This document shows, in pieces, positions 44,119 to 52,642 of a DNA stretch of 61,086 nucleotides. Position 1 is the stretch's first letter; every line of letters starts with the position of its first letter. The notes under the pieces are model-generated. The model saw nothing but the letters and a program-made list of their open reading frames with translations, did not search any database and had not been told where the DNA came from. The position numbers and the translations under genes were made by a program. Source of the stretch: an uncultured Muribaculaceae bacterium (lineage in GTDB: Bacteria; Bacteroidota; Bacteroidia; Bacteroidales; Muribaculaceae); NCBI GenBank assembly GCA_910584125.1, contig CAJTXU010000019.1, positions 1 to 61,086 of the forward strand, written 5' to 3'.

Positions 44119-45819
44119 ATGAAACAGATCATAGAATGCGTGCCTAATTTCAGCGAGGGCCGCGACCGCGCGGTGATCGACGCCATCACCGCCGAGATAG
44201 AGAAGGGGGGGGAGGTGCGTCTGCTTGACGTTGACCCGGGCGAGGCCACCAACCGCACGGTCGTGACGTTCGTCGGCGAACCCGAGGCCGTCCTCGAGGC
44301 CGCCGTAAGAGGCGTGCGCAAGGCCGCCGAACTCATCGATATGCGCCAGCATCACGGCGCGCACCCGCGCATGGGCGCCACCGACGTGCTCCCGCTGATC
44401 CCCGTGAGCGGAATCACGCTCGAGGAGTGCGCCGAGCTCGCCCGGAAGCTCGCCGAAAGGATCTCGACCGAACTCAACATCCCGACATATTGCTACGAAG
44501 CCGCCGCGTTCACACCCGAGCGCAAGAATCTCGCCGTCTGCCGCGAAGGCGAGTACGAGGGCCTCGCAGAGCGCATGACCAAAGAGGGGAAGGCCCCCGA
44601 CTTCGGCGACCGCGAATATGACGAGGGCGTGGCCCGCACCGGCGCGACGGCCGTGGGCGCCCGCGATTTCCTCATCGCCGTCAACTTCAACCTCAACACG
44701 ACCTCCACGCGCCGCGCCAACGCCATCGCGTTCGACGTGCGCGAGAAGGGACGCCCCATGCGCGAGGGTGGCAAGGTGACCGGCAAACCTGTCAAGGACG
44801 CCGAGGGCAACACCGTCATGATTCCCGGAACGCTCAAGGGTACGAAGGCAATAGGCTGGTTCATCGACGAATACGGCATCGCCCAGGTGTCGATGAACAT
44901 CACCGACATGGGCCAGACGCCGCTCCATAAGGCATTCGACGAGGTGAGCCGCGCAGCCCGCGAACGCGGCATACGCGTCACCGGAACCGAGATCGTCGGT
45001 CTCGTGCCCAAACGCGCCATCATCGACGCCGGCAAGCACTACCTCACGCTGCAGCAGCGTTCGCTCGGCATCCCTGACGAGGAAATCATCAAGATCGCCG
45101 TCAAGTCGATGGGGCTCGACGAACTCAAACCCTTCCGCCCCGAGGAGAAGATCATCGAATACATGCTTGAGTCGAACGACAACAGCCGCAAGCTCGTCGA
45201 CATGACGTGCCGTGGTTTCGCCGACGAAACCGCGTCGGAATCGCCCGCCCCGGGCGGCGGCTCGATCTCGGCCTACATGGGAGCTCTCGCCGCTGCGTTG
45301 GGCACCATGGTCGCCAACCTCTCGGCCCACAAGGCCGGCTGGGACGACCGTTGGGAGGAGTTCTCCGATTATGCCGTCAAAGGCCGCGAGATCCTCGACC
45401 GGCTGATCCATCTCGTCGACGAGGACACAGAGGCGTTCAACCGCATCATGGGCGTCTTCGCCATGCCTAAGGCGACTCCCGAGGAGAAGAAGGCCCGTGC
45501 CGAGGCTCTTGAGGCCGCAACGCTTTACGCCACCGAGGTGCCCCTGCGCACGATGAAGGCGGCCTACGCCGCGTTCGACCTCCTGCAGGCCATGGCCACC
45601 AAGGGCAACCCCGCCTCGGTGAGCGACGCCGGAGTCGGTGCGCTCGCCGCACGCTCGGCCGTGCTCGGCGCCTTCCTCAACGTCCGCATCAACGCCGCCG
45701 GACTCAAGGACCGCGAACTCGCCGACAAGCTCGTGGGCGAGGCCGCGGAGATAGCGGAGAACGCGCGCGCGCGCGAGGCCGAGATCCTCGAGGCCGTAGA
45801 CAAGGTGATCGATAAGTAA
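44119..45819 (+). CDS. ftcD: Bifunctional glutamate formimidoyltransferase/formimidoyl-THF cyclodeaminase
   Basis: A 566-residue fusion as in animals: formiminotransferase (1 to about 330, start IIECVPNFSEGRD, then QHHGAHPRMGATDVLP) and cyclodeaminase (about 355-566, start ESPAPGGGSISAYMGALA). It moves the formimino group of N-formiminoglutamate to tetrahydrofolate, giving glutamate, then releases ammonia to form 5,10-methenyl-THF. This explains why no hutG is present. An eight-G run (44205-44212) lies about codon 30, and a GC dinucleotide run near 45766-45778. Confidence 0.96.
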   Translation: MKQIIECVPNFSEGRDRAVIDAITAEIEKGGEVRLLDVDPGEATNRTVVTFVGEPEAVLEAAVRGVRKAAELIDMRQHHGAHPRMGATDVLPLIPVSGITLEECAELARKLAERISTELNIPTYCYEAAAFTPERKNLAVCREGEYEGLAERMTKEGKAPDFGDREYDEGVARTGATAVGARDFLIAVNFNLNTTSTRRANAIAFDVREKGRPMREGGKVTGKPVKDAEGNTVMIPGTLKGTKAIGWFIDEYGIAQVSMNITDMGQTPLHKAFDEVSRAARERGIRVTGTEIVGLVPKRAIIDAGKHYLTLQQRSLGIPDEEIIKIAVKSMGLDELKPFRPEEKIIEYMLESNDNSRKLVDMTCRGFADETASESPAPGGGSISAYMGALAAALGTMVANLSAHKAGWDDRWEEFSDYAVKGREILDRLIHLVDEDTEAFNRIMGVFAMPKATPEEKKARAEALEAATLYATEVPLRTMKAAYAAFDLLQAMATKGNPASVSDAGVGALAARSAVLGAFLNVRINAAGLKDRELADKLVGEAAEIAENARAREAEILEAVDKVIDK

Positions 45820-45830
45820 ATCCGACCGCG

Positions 45831-47075
45831 ATGAGTTCACTGAAAATTATCAACGCCAACATCTTCACCCCCCTCGGCCGCGAGGCCGCGAGGGGTGAGG
45901 AGATGTCGCGCATCAAGCACATCCCGGAGGCCTGCGTCATCTGCGAGGACGGAACGATAACGTATGCCGGACCGATGGCCGACGCCCCCCGGTGTGAGGC
46001 CGACAAGACCATCGACGCGCGCGGCGCGGCCGTGATCCCCGGCTTCGTCGACTCGCACACGCATCTCGTGTTCGGCGGCTATCGCGCCGAGGAGTTCGAC
46101 TGGAGGCTCAAGGGCGACAGCTACATGAGCATCATGGAGCGCGGCGGCGGCATACAGTCGACCGTCAACGCCACCCGCACCGAGTGCGCCGCCGACCTCG
46201 CCGACAAGGCACGCTGGTTTCTCGACCGCATGACCGAGATGGGCGTCACCACCGTCGAGGCCAAGAGCGGCTACGGACTGGAGACCGCGACCGAGATGAA
46301 GATGCTCGACGTCATAGACTCGCTGGCAGCGGATCCCGACGCGCGCATCCGAGTCGTGCCGACATTCCTCGGCGCGCACGCCGTGCCAAAGGAATACAAA
46401 GGGCGTACCGGCGAATACGTCGACCTGATGATACGCGAGATGATTCCGGCCGCCAAGGGAAAGGCCGAGTTCTTCGACATATTCACCGAAAAGGGCGTCT
46501 TCGAGATTGACGAGTCGCGCCGTCTGCTCCAGGCCGCCAAGGATGCCGGTTTCCGGCTCAAGCTTCACGCCGACGAGATGGTGACGCTCGGAGGCGCCGA
46601 ACTCGCCGCCGAGATGGGGGCCGTGTCGGCCGACCACCTGCTGCACGTCAGCGACGAAGGCGTCAGGGCCATGGCCGAGAAGAACGTCGTGGCCACGCTG
46701 CTGCCTCTCACCGCGTTCGCGCTCCGCGAGCCCTATGCCCCGGCGAGGAAATTCATCGACGCAGGGGCGCCCGTGGCCCTCGCCACCGACCTCAATCCCG
46801 GTTCCTGTTTCTCCGGCTCGATTCCGCTCACCGTCGCCCTGGCGTGCATATATATGAAGATGTCGCCCGAGGAGGCCCTGACAGCCCTGACGCTCAACGG
46901 CGCCGCCGCCGTCGGACTCGCCGCCGAGACCGGTACTATCGAGGCCGGCAAGTCGGCCGATATCGCCATACTCCATTTCGACTCATATAAATTCCTGACC
47001 TATTACGTCGGCATGAACTGTGTCGACACCGTGATAAGCCGAGGGAAAATAGTTAAAGAACCACTTAAAGCATGA
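45831..47075 (+). CDS. hutI: Imidazolonepropionase
   Basis: A 414-residue amidohydrolase-fold metalloenzyme that opens 4-imidazolone-5-propionate to N-formimino-L-glutamate. Landmarks: metal-binding SHTHLVFGGYRAEEF, the SGYGLETATE segment, KLHADEM, SADHLLH, and the late Asp in ATDLNPGSCF. Length matches the family. Its stop overlaps the hutH start (ATGA). Confidence 0.97.
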   Translation: MSSLKIINANIFTPLGREAARGEEMSRIKHIPEACVICEDGTITYAGPMADAPRCEADKTIDARGAAVIPGFVDSHTHLVFGGYRAEEFDWRLKGDSYMSIMERGGGIQSTVNATRTECAADLADKARWFLDRMTEMGVTTVEAKSGYGLETATEMKMLDVIDSLAADPDARIRVVPTFLGAHAVPKEYKGRTGEYVDLMIREMIPAAKGKAEFFDIFTEKGVFEIDESRRLLQAAKDAGFRLKLHADEMVTLGGAELAAEMGAVSADHLLHVSDEGVRAMAEKNVVATLLPLTAFALREPYAPARKFIDAGAPVALATDLNPGSCFSGSIPLTVALACIYMKMSPEEALTALTLNGAAAVGLAAETGTIEAGKSADIAILHFDSYKFLTYYVGMNCVDTVISRGKIVKEPLKA

Positions 47076-48595
47076 CCATGAATATACTTGAGACATACGC
47101 AATAGGGTCGAGCAAACTGACATACGACCTTATCGAGAGGATACTCAAAAGCAAGGCGCGGCTGACGCTTTCGGCCGAGGCCCGTGAAAGAATACAGCAT
47201 TGCCGCGACTTCCTCGACAGGAAGACCGACGAGAACACCGAACCGATCTATGGTGTGACCACCGGTTTCGGGTCGCTCTGCAGCAAGCACATCTCGCACG
47301 ACGAGCTCTCGACACTCCAGGAGAACCTGGTGAAGAGCCACTCGTGCAGCGTAGGCGTGCCCGTTGACGCCGAGATCGTGAAACTCATGCTTCTGCTCAA
47401 GGCGCACGCTCTGTCGATGGGATTCAGCGGAGTCCAGGTCGAGACCGTCGAGAGAATCCTCGACTTCTACAACAACGACGTGATTCCCGTGGTGAACGAC
47501 CGCGGCTCGCTCGGCGCGTCGGGCGACCTCGCGCCGCTGGCCAATCTCTTCCTGCCTCTGATAGGCGAGGGCGAGGTGTTCTTCCAGGGACGCCGCATCA
47601 AGAGCACCGACATGCTGGCCCAGATGGGTTGGCGTCCGATCAAACTGAAATCGAAAGAGGGTCTGGCCCTGCTCAACGGCACGCAGTTCATGAGCGCCAA
47701 CGGCATCAAGGCCCTCATCGAGGGATGGCACATCGTCAACTGCTTCGACCTGTTCGGCGCGATGTCGCTCGAGGCTTTCGACGGTCGCATCGAGCCGTTC
47801 CTCGACTGCATCCAGAAGGTCCGTCCACACGCCGGCCAGATCGAGACGGCCAAGGTATTCCGCAATCTACTGAAGGGCAGCGAGATCATCGCGCGCCACA
47901 AGGAGCACGTCCAGGACCCCTATTCGTTCAGATGCATCCCGCAGGTGCACGGCGCGGTCAAGGACGCCATGATCCATGTCACCAACGTGCTGCACACCGA
48001 GATCAACTCCGTCACCGACAACCCCACCGTCTTCCCCGACGAGGATCTGGTCGTGTCGGGCGGCAACTTCCATGGCGAGCCCCTCGCCCTGGCCTTCGAC
48101 TACATGGGCGTGGCCCTGCATGAGCTCGGCAACATCTCCGAGCGTCGTGTGGCGCAGCTTATCCTTGGTCTCCGCGGCCTCCCCGAGTTCCTCGTGGCGC
48201 ATCCGGGCCTCAACTCGGGCTTCATGATTCCGCAGTATGCCGCCGCGTCGATGGTGAGCCAGAACAAGATGTACGCATGGCCCGCTTCGTGCGACTCGAT
48301 AGTCAGCTCAAACGGTCAGGAAGACCTCGTGTCGATGGGCGCCAACGCCGCCACCAAGCTCCACAAGATCGTCGACAACCTGCACTATATCGCAGCCATA
48401 GAGCTGATGAACGCAGCGCAGGGCATCGAGTTCCGCCGTCCGCTCAAATCGTCGCCCTACATAGAGAAGGTGCTCGCCGCTTTCCGCGAGGAGGTGCCCT
48501 TCGTCGACGAGGACGTCGTGATGGAAGACTACATCGCGAAGACGATGTCGTTCCTCGAACGCTTCGATGTCGATCTTCAGGAAGTAATGGACTGA
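47072..48595 (+). CDS. hutH: Histidine ammonia-lyase
   Basis: A 507-residue histidase that deaminates histidine to urocanate, the first step of the pathway although the last gene here. The MIO cofactor comes from Ala149-Ser150-Gly151 in GSLGASGDLAPLA. VTTGFGSL, LLNGTQFMSAN and the C-terminal QDLVSMG-like segment are typical. The start may be at 47072 or at the ATG two codons later. A terminator follows. Confidence 0.97.
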   Translation: MTMNILETYAIGSSKLTYDLIERILKSKARLTLSAEARERIQHCRDFLDRKTDENTEPIYGVTTGFGSLCSKHISHDELSTLQENLVKSHSCSVGVPVDAEIVKLMLLLKAHALSMGFSGVQVETVERILDFYNNDVIPVVNDRGSLGASGDLAPLANLFLPLIGEGEVFFQGRRIKSTDMLAQMGWRPIKLKSKEGLALLNGTQFMSANGIKALIEGWHIVNCFDLFGAMSLEAFDGRIEPFLDCIQKVRPHAGQIETAKVFRNLLKGSEIIARHKEHVQDPYSFRCIPQVHGAVKDAMIHVTNVLHTEINSVTDNPTVFPDEDLVVSGGNFHGEPLALAFDYMGVALHELGNISERRVAQLILGLRGLPEFLVAHPGLNSGFMIPQYAAASMVSQNKMYAWPASCDSIVSSNGQEDLVSMGANAATKLHKIVDNLHYIAAIELMNAAQGIEFRRPLKSSPYIEKVLAAFREEVPFVDEDVVMEDYIAKTMSFLERFDVDLQEVMD

Positions 48596-48609
48596 CAACC
48601 ACTCAGAAG

Positions 48610-48645
48610 GCGTGGCGTTCCGCACAGGGGACGCCACGCTTTCTT
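48610..48645 (+). terminator. Terminator of the hut operon
   Basis: Stem GCGTGGCGT/ACGCCACGC (48610-48618 with 48631-48639) followed by TTTCTT. Confidence 0.85.
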
Positions 48646-48676
48646 AAGTAATAAGTGAGAAGTAATAAGTATTACG
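48644..48676. repeat. AAGTAATAAGT repeat, second copy
   Basis: TAAGTAATAAGT, GAGAAGTAATAAGTATTACGGG follow the hut terminator. The sequence matches the repeat near 20044 and 54600. Confidence 0.7.
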
Positions 48677-48695
48677 GGAGGAGTAAAAAGCAACA

Positions 48696-49457
48696 ATGCC
48701 ATACACGATAGAACAGCTGAGGGGGCGGCATTCAGTGAGAAGTTTCGCCGACAGGGAGATTGAGACCGGCTTGGTGAACCGTCTCAGGAGCGAGGCGACG
48801 TATATCAACACTCATGACGCGGGACTCAATTTCCAGTTGAGATTTGGCGACGGCGCGCCGATGAGGGGATTCTCCCGAAGCTACGGGATGTTCCGCAACG
48901 TCCGCAACTATATGGCTCCGGTGATCGATCCGACGTTTGACCATGCAATCGAGCGTGCCGGATATTACTCGGAGCAGTTTGTCATGGAATGCGTCAACGC
49001 CGGACTCGGCACCTGTTTTGTCGGAGGCTCCTACTCGCGGAGCCATCTCGACGTCACCGTCGAAGTCTATGAGAGAATACCCTTTATAGTCGTTTTCGGT
49101 TATTCGGAGGCATCCGCGACCACCCTTCTCGGGCGGTTGGCGTCGAAACTGACACATCGCGTGACGCGCCAGCCGCGTGACTTCTTTGACGGGACAGACG
49201 AAGACTACCGCCGGTCATGCGCCGAGTTCACATGGCTCGAGACCGCGCTCGAGGCGGTGGCTTGCGCCCCTTCGGGCTATAACCGGCAGCCCGTTCGGCT
49301 CAGAAGTGTCGAGACACCCAAAGGCCCCGGCATCGCAGCCTTCACGCTCGATCCGCAGAAAGACGCGGCCGAGCTCGGCATAGCCAAATTCAATGTCGCA
49401 GCCGCCGTAGGCGGCTGCTGGGACTGGGGCGAAGGAGGAGTCTTTGTCAAGGATTGA
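48696..49457 (+). CDS. Nitroreductase-like protein (TM1586 type)
   Basis: A 253-residue tandem-half nitroreductase: the N-terminal half starts IEQLRGRHSVRSFADREI and the C-terminal half LETALEAVACAPSGYNRQPV gives the second FMN-binding segment, as in the TM1586_NiRdase family. Such enzymes reduce nitro- or quinone-type substrates with NAD(P)H; the natural substrate is unknown. A 9-bp tandem repeat lies just after the stop. Confidence 0.82.
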   Translation: MPYTIEQLRGRHSVRSFADREIETGLVNRLRSEATYINTHDAGLNFQLRFGDGAPMRGFSRSYGMFRNVRNYMAPVIDPTFDHAIERAGYYSEQFVMECVNAGLGTCFVGGSYSRSHLDVTVEVYERIPFIVVFGYSEASATTLLGRLASKLTHRVTRQPRDFFDGTDEDYRRSCAEFTWLETALEAVACAPSGYNRQPVRLRSVETPKGPGIAAFTLDPQKDAAELGIAKFNVAAAVGGCWDWGEGGVFVKD

Positions 49458-49471
49458 TCCCGAAGAAATTC

Positions 49472-49525
49472 GGGAATCTCGGGACTCTCGAGAAGCTCGA
49501 GAAGCTCGGGAATCTCGATGAGCTT
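49472..49525. repeat. Six tandem 9-bp units
   Basis: Units GGGAATCTC, GGGACTCTC, GAGAAGCTC (twice), GGGAATCTC, GATGAGCTT run without gaps, 14 bp after the nitroreductase stop. A T8 run follows at 49541-49548. Confidence 0.85.
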
Positions 49526-49635
49526 GACGAAACGGGACATTTTTTTTGCAGGAAGGCAATATCCGCGGGCGATTCGCGTTAATCATTATCGAAAAGTTTT
49601 TACTTGATATCCAAAGGTATAAGGTTTAATGAATT

Positions 49636-49908
49636 ATGAAAAGCGATAATGACAGCCTCCAGCAGCTCCTCGACGGCATGTCGCCCGAACTCCAGTTGCG
49701 CACCAAGCTTTCGGTGGCGATAGCCAACCGGATAGAGGCCCTGATGCGCGCCGAGGGTTTGTCGAAAAAGCAGTTTGCCGAGTCTCTGGGCCGCCGCCCG
49801 AGCGAGATTTCCAAATGGCTCAGCGGTGAGCATAATTTCACCATCGCGACACTCTCGAAACTCGGCGCCTTCTTCGGCCAGCCTATCATCACGGTTTCCG
49901 AGCTATGA
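49636..49908 (+). CDS. Lone XRE-family helix-turn-helix protein
   Basis: A 90-residue DNA-binding protein with a XRE/Cro HTH (about 37-85): LSKKQFAESLGRRPSEISKWLSGEHNFTIATLSKL (the recognition helix is around RRPSEISKWLSG). It looks like the antitoxin half of a HigBA-type pair, yet no toxin gene is adjacent; the gene overlaps the convergent comEC 3' end by 20 bp. Confidence 0.88.
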   Translation: MKSDNDSLQQLLDGMSPELQLRTKLSVAIANRIEALMRAEGLSKKQFAESLGRRPSEISKWLSGEHNFTIATLSKLGAFFGQPIITVSEL

Positions 49909-51853
49909 CCCTGAGCGGGCCGTCACGCCTGATGGAATGACATTCTATGCCGAGGCTGTCGGCCTTGTGCATCAGAATGACCTCTCTTGCGCGGCGCACG
50001 GACTGGTGTATCACGAGCCGTCCCTCACGAGACAAGCCGCGCGACAGATTCTCGAGATCTCCTCTGTATCCCGACGCAACGACAATGATGTCGCAGTCTT
50101 TGAGCCGCGACACGGTGATGCTGTCGGGATTCTCGTCTATTACCGCGACCCTGCTCGAGATCCCTTCGCCCGTTATGTCGCAGAGGGTTGTCGATGCCGG
50201 GCGGAACACGACGGTGCCCTCCGTTCCGCCGACGCGAGTCGCTATGGTGACCGGAGAGAGCCCCGAGCGCACAATGAAACCGTCGGCCTCGGCCTGATTC
50301 GACTGAAATGCCGCCGAGACCACGAACGAAACACCCAAAAGAGAACAGGCCACAATCTTCCACCGCTTCCGGTCGCCGTTGAGATACACCGCCAGCATCG
50401 CGGCGAACAGCAACCACAGCACGACCGTCATGGCCGTCGGCGAGAAACGCACCGCCGAACCGCCTCCGTCGGTAAGCCAGCGCACCAGGCCGATAAGCAG
50501 TCCGTGGCCCTCGTCGAGTATCCATGCCACCGGAGAGAGCGGCAGTCCGCACGCCCCCAACACGAAAAAGAAGATTGCCACAACGAGATAGAACGGAAGC
50601 AACGGCAGGACAAGGATGTTAGCGGGCAGGAACACAAGCGGAAAAGTCCCGAAATAGCTCGCGCTGACACACCATGTGCCGAATGTCGCGGCGACTGCTG
50701 TAAGCATCACGGAGCAAACGCGGTAAAGGACCGGATGGTCGTGATGGTCGATAGGATTGAGCGGATTCACCAGAAATATCAGCGACGCCACGCAGAGGAA
50801 ACTCAGCTGCAGACCGACATCAAGGAGAGAGAGCGGATTGAAGAGCAGGATGACGAACGTGGCTAGTATCAGTGAGTTCCAGGCACTGTTCTTGCGTTCG
50901 AGACACACGGCCACCGCCATCGCCGCCATCATGAGCGTGGCGCGGACCGTCGAAGGCTGCCAGCCCGTGACGAAGGCGTAAAGGAGCAGGATCACGACCG
51001 ACAGCAGAAGTCTCAGCCTGTAATGTCCGAAGAAATTGACCGGGAAAAGCAGCCAGAGGATTATGCCCGAAATTATAGCAACATGCATTCCGCTCATAGC
51101 CAGGATGTGCGACACGCCGGCGTCGGCGAACAGCTCGCGCGTCTCACGGTCGAGAAACGCGCGATCGCCGAGCAGTATGGTTATCAGGAAATTGATGGTG
51201 GCGCGGTCGAGAGAAGTCTTCTCGATGAATCCCTCGATCTGGTCGCGCAGGTCGAGAGCCATGCCGGTGAAAGTCGATGTATGGCCGTAGACGCTGATCT
51301 CGTTTCCGGCGCACCTTGTGGAATAGCATATCCCCTTGCTTCTCATGGCCGACGCATATCCTTTCGAGAATATGTCGGGGGAGTCTTCGATAGGTTCGAG
51401 ATGCAGAGGGATGATGACGTCGTCGTCGACACGGGCGCCTATCGCGTCGCTGTACAGCCGAATCTTGAGGTTTACGGCAGGCATGGCGTTCCCGTCCGCC
51501 ATAATCAGCCGCCTGACCTCGATAACGGCGCGGTCGCCGGCCGTGGACTGCGTCAGGCTTCTTATCGAACCGTCGGCCGCGTAGAACCGTGAGAGGTCGC
51601 CGTCGGTCTGCCATGGACGGTTGATATCATAGGTCAGAACGCCGACCGAGAGGAAGGCGAGGAAGATCCACACGAAGTGGTATCCGTTTCTTGCGAAACC
51701 CTTGACCGGGTCTCGGCTGGCTCGTATTGTCAGCAACCAGACCCCAGAGGCGCAGAGAGCCGCGATGGCGAAAACGCCGATGCCTGCTCCCGACATACCC
51801 GCGAGTATGCCGATGACAAGGCCTATGAAAGGGGTGAGCATCGTGGCATACAT
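49889..51853 (-). CDS. comEC: ComEC/Rec2-type DNA uptake channel
   Basis: A 654-residue membrane protein of the ComEC family, which carries single-stranded DNA across the inner membrane during transformation. A DUF4131 region (about 1-150) leads to the competence domain with the hallmark LFADAGVSHILAMSGMHVAI (about 236-255) and some nine more helices. The usual C-terminal beta-lactamase-like nuclease domain is reduced to a short alpha/beta tail (about 515-654), as in many Bacteroidota. Its 5' side abuts aroE by 21 bp, in a minus-strand row. Confidence 0.9.
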   Translation of the reverse strand: MYATMLTPFIGLVIGILAGMSGAGIGVFAIAALCASGVWLLTIRASRDPVKGFARNGYHFVWIFLAFLSVGVLTYDINRPWQTDGDLSRFYAADGSIRSLTQSTAGDRAVIEVRRLIMADGNAMPAVNLKIRLYSDAIGARVDDDVIIPLHLEPIEDSPDIFSKGYASAMRSKGICYSTRCAGNEISVYGHTSTFTGMALDLRDQIEGFIEKTSLDRATINFLITILLGDRAFLDRETRELFADAGVSHILAMSGMHVAIISGIILWLLFPVNFFGHYRLRLLLSVVILLLYAFVTGWQPSTVRATLMMAAMAVAVCLERKNSAWNSLILATFVILLFNPLSLLDVGLQLSFLCVASLIFLVNPLNPIDHHDHPVLYRVCSVMLTAVAATFGTWCVSASYFGTFPLVFLPANILVLPLLPFYLVVAIFFFVLGACGLPLSPVAWILDEGHGLLIGLVRWLTDGGGSAVRFSPTAMTVVLWLLFAAMLAVYLNGDRKRWKIVACSLLGVSFVVSAAFQSNQAEADGFIVRSGLSPVTIATRVGGTEGTVVFRPASTTLCDITGEGISSRVAVIDENPDSITVSRLKDCDIIVVASGYRGDLENLSRGLSREGRLVIHQSVRRAREVILMHKADSLGIECHSIRRDGPLRVIARKP

Positions 51854-51874
51854 GGCTTCCGGCTTTTCAGTTGT

Positions 51875-52642
51875 CTAATCCAGTTCGACAGCTTGGGTCT
51901 GCCATATCTGCCAGGCCTGTTCGGCTTGGCTTATGAGCATTCCCAATCCGTTTTTAACAGCCGCGCCGTTTTCGGCGCATCGCCGCATAAACTCCGTCAC
52001 GCCGGGGTTGTAAACGATATCCAGACACATATGGCTATCGTTTATATCGCCATAGGGGATGTCGGGGGCTGACGCTGTATCGGGATACATGCCGAGGGGA
52101 GTGGCGTTGACTATCAGATGATACCGTTCAAGCATACTCTTGTTTATGTCTCCGTAACTTATCGTATCCTCTTTGCCGCGCGGATTGCGTGAAACGTATG
52201 TGACGTCGATTCCGATTGAGGAGAGAGCGTATCCCACGGCCTTCGCGGCTCCGCCCGTGCCGAACACGAGGGCAGAGTACACATCGGTGCTCAAGATAGG
52301 CTTAAAACTGATTATGAATCCCTTCCAGTCAGTGTTGTATCCCTTGAGGAACGGAACGCCTGAATGACCGCGCGTGATTTTGATCACATTCACCGCCCCT
52401 ATCTCGCGGGCATCGTCAGAAATGTCATCGAGATAGGGGATAACTGACTCCTTGTATGGAATTGTCACATTCAGACCGTCTAGCTCGGGATGGGACGCAA
52501 TGAAGTCGGGAAACTCCGAGATATCCCCGAGTTCATAGAGACCGTATGACCCCTCTATGTTCTCACGGCTGAATTTAGTCTCGAAAAAACGTTTGGAGAA
52601 GGAATGACCGAGTCGTCGCCCTATGAGTCCGAGATTTACCAT
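51875..52642 (-). CDS. aroE: Shikimate dehydrogenase
   Basis: A 255-residue NADPH-dependent shikimate dehydrogenase in aromatic amino acid synthesis: start GLIGRRLGHSFSKRFF (shikimate-binding Ser), NVTIPYKE with catalytic Lys64, GYNTDWKGF with the catalytic Asp, and the NADP loop VFGTGGAAKAV. It overlaps pepO by 7 bp at its start and is followed by comEC. Confidence 0.95.
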   Translation of the reverse strand: MVNLGLIGRRLGHSFSKRFFETKFSRENIEGSYGLYELGDISEFPDFIASHPELDGLNVTIPYKESVIPYLDDISDDAREIGAVNVIKITRGHSGVPFLKGYNTDWKGFIISFKPILSTDVYSALVFGTGGAAKAVGYALSSIGIDVTYVSRNPRGKEDTISYGDINKSMLERYHLIVNATPLGMYPDTASAPDIPYGDINDSHMCLDIVYNPGVTEFMRRCAENGAAVKNGLGMLISQAEQAWQIWQTQAVELD

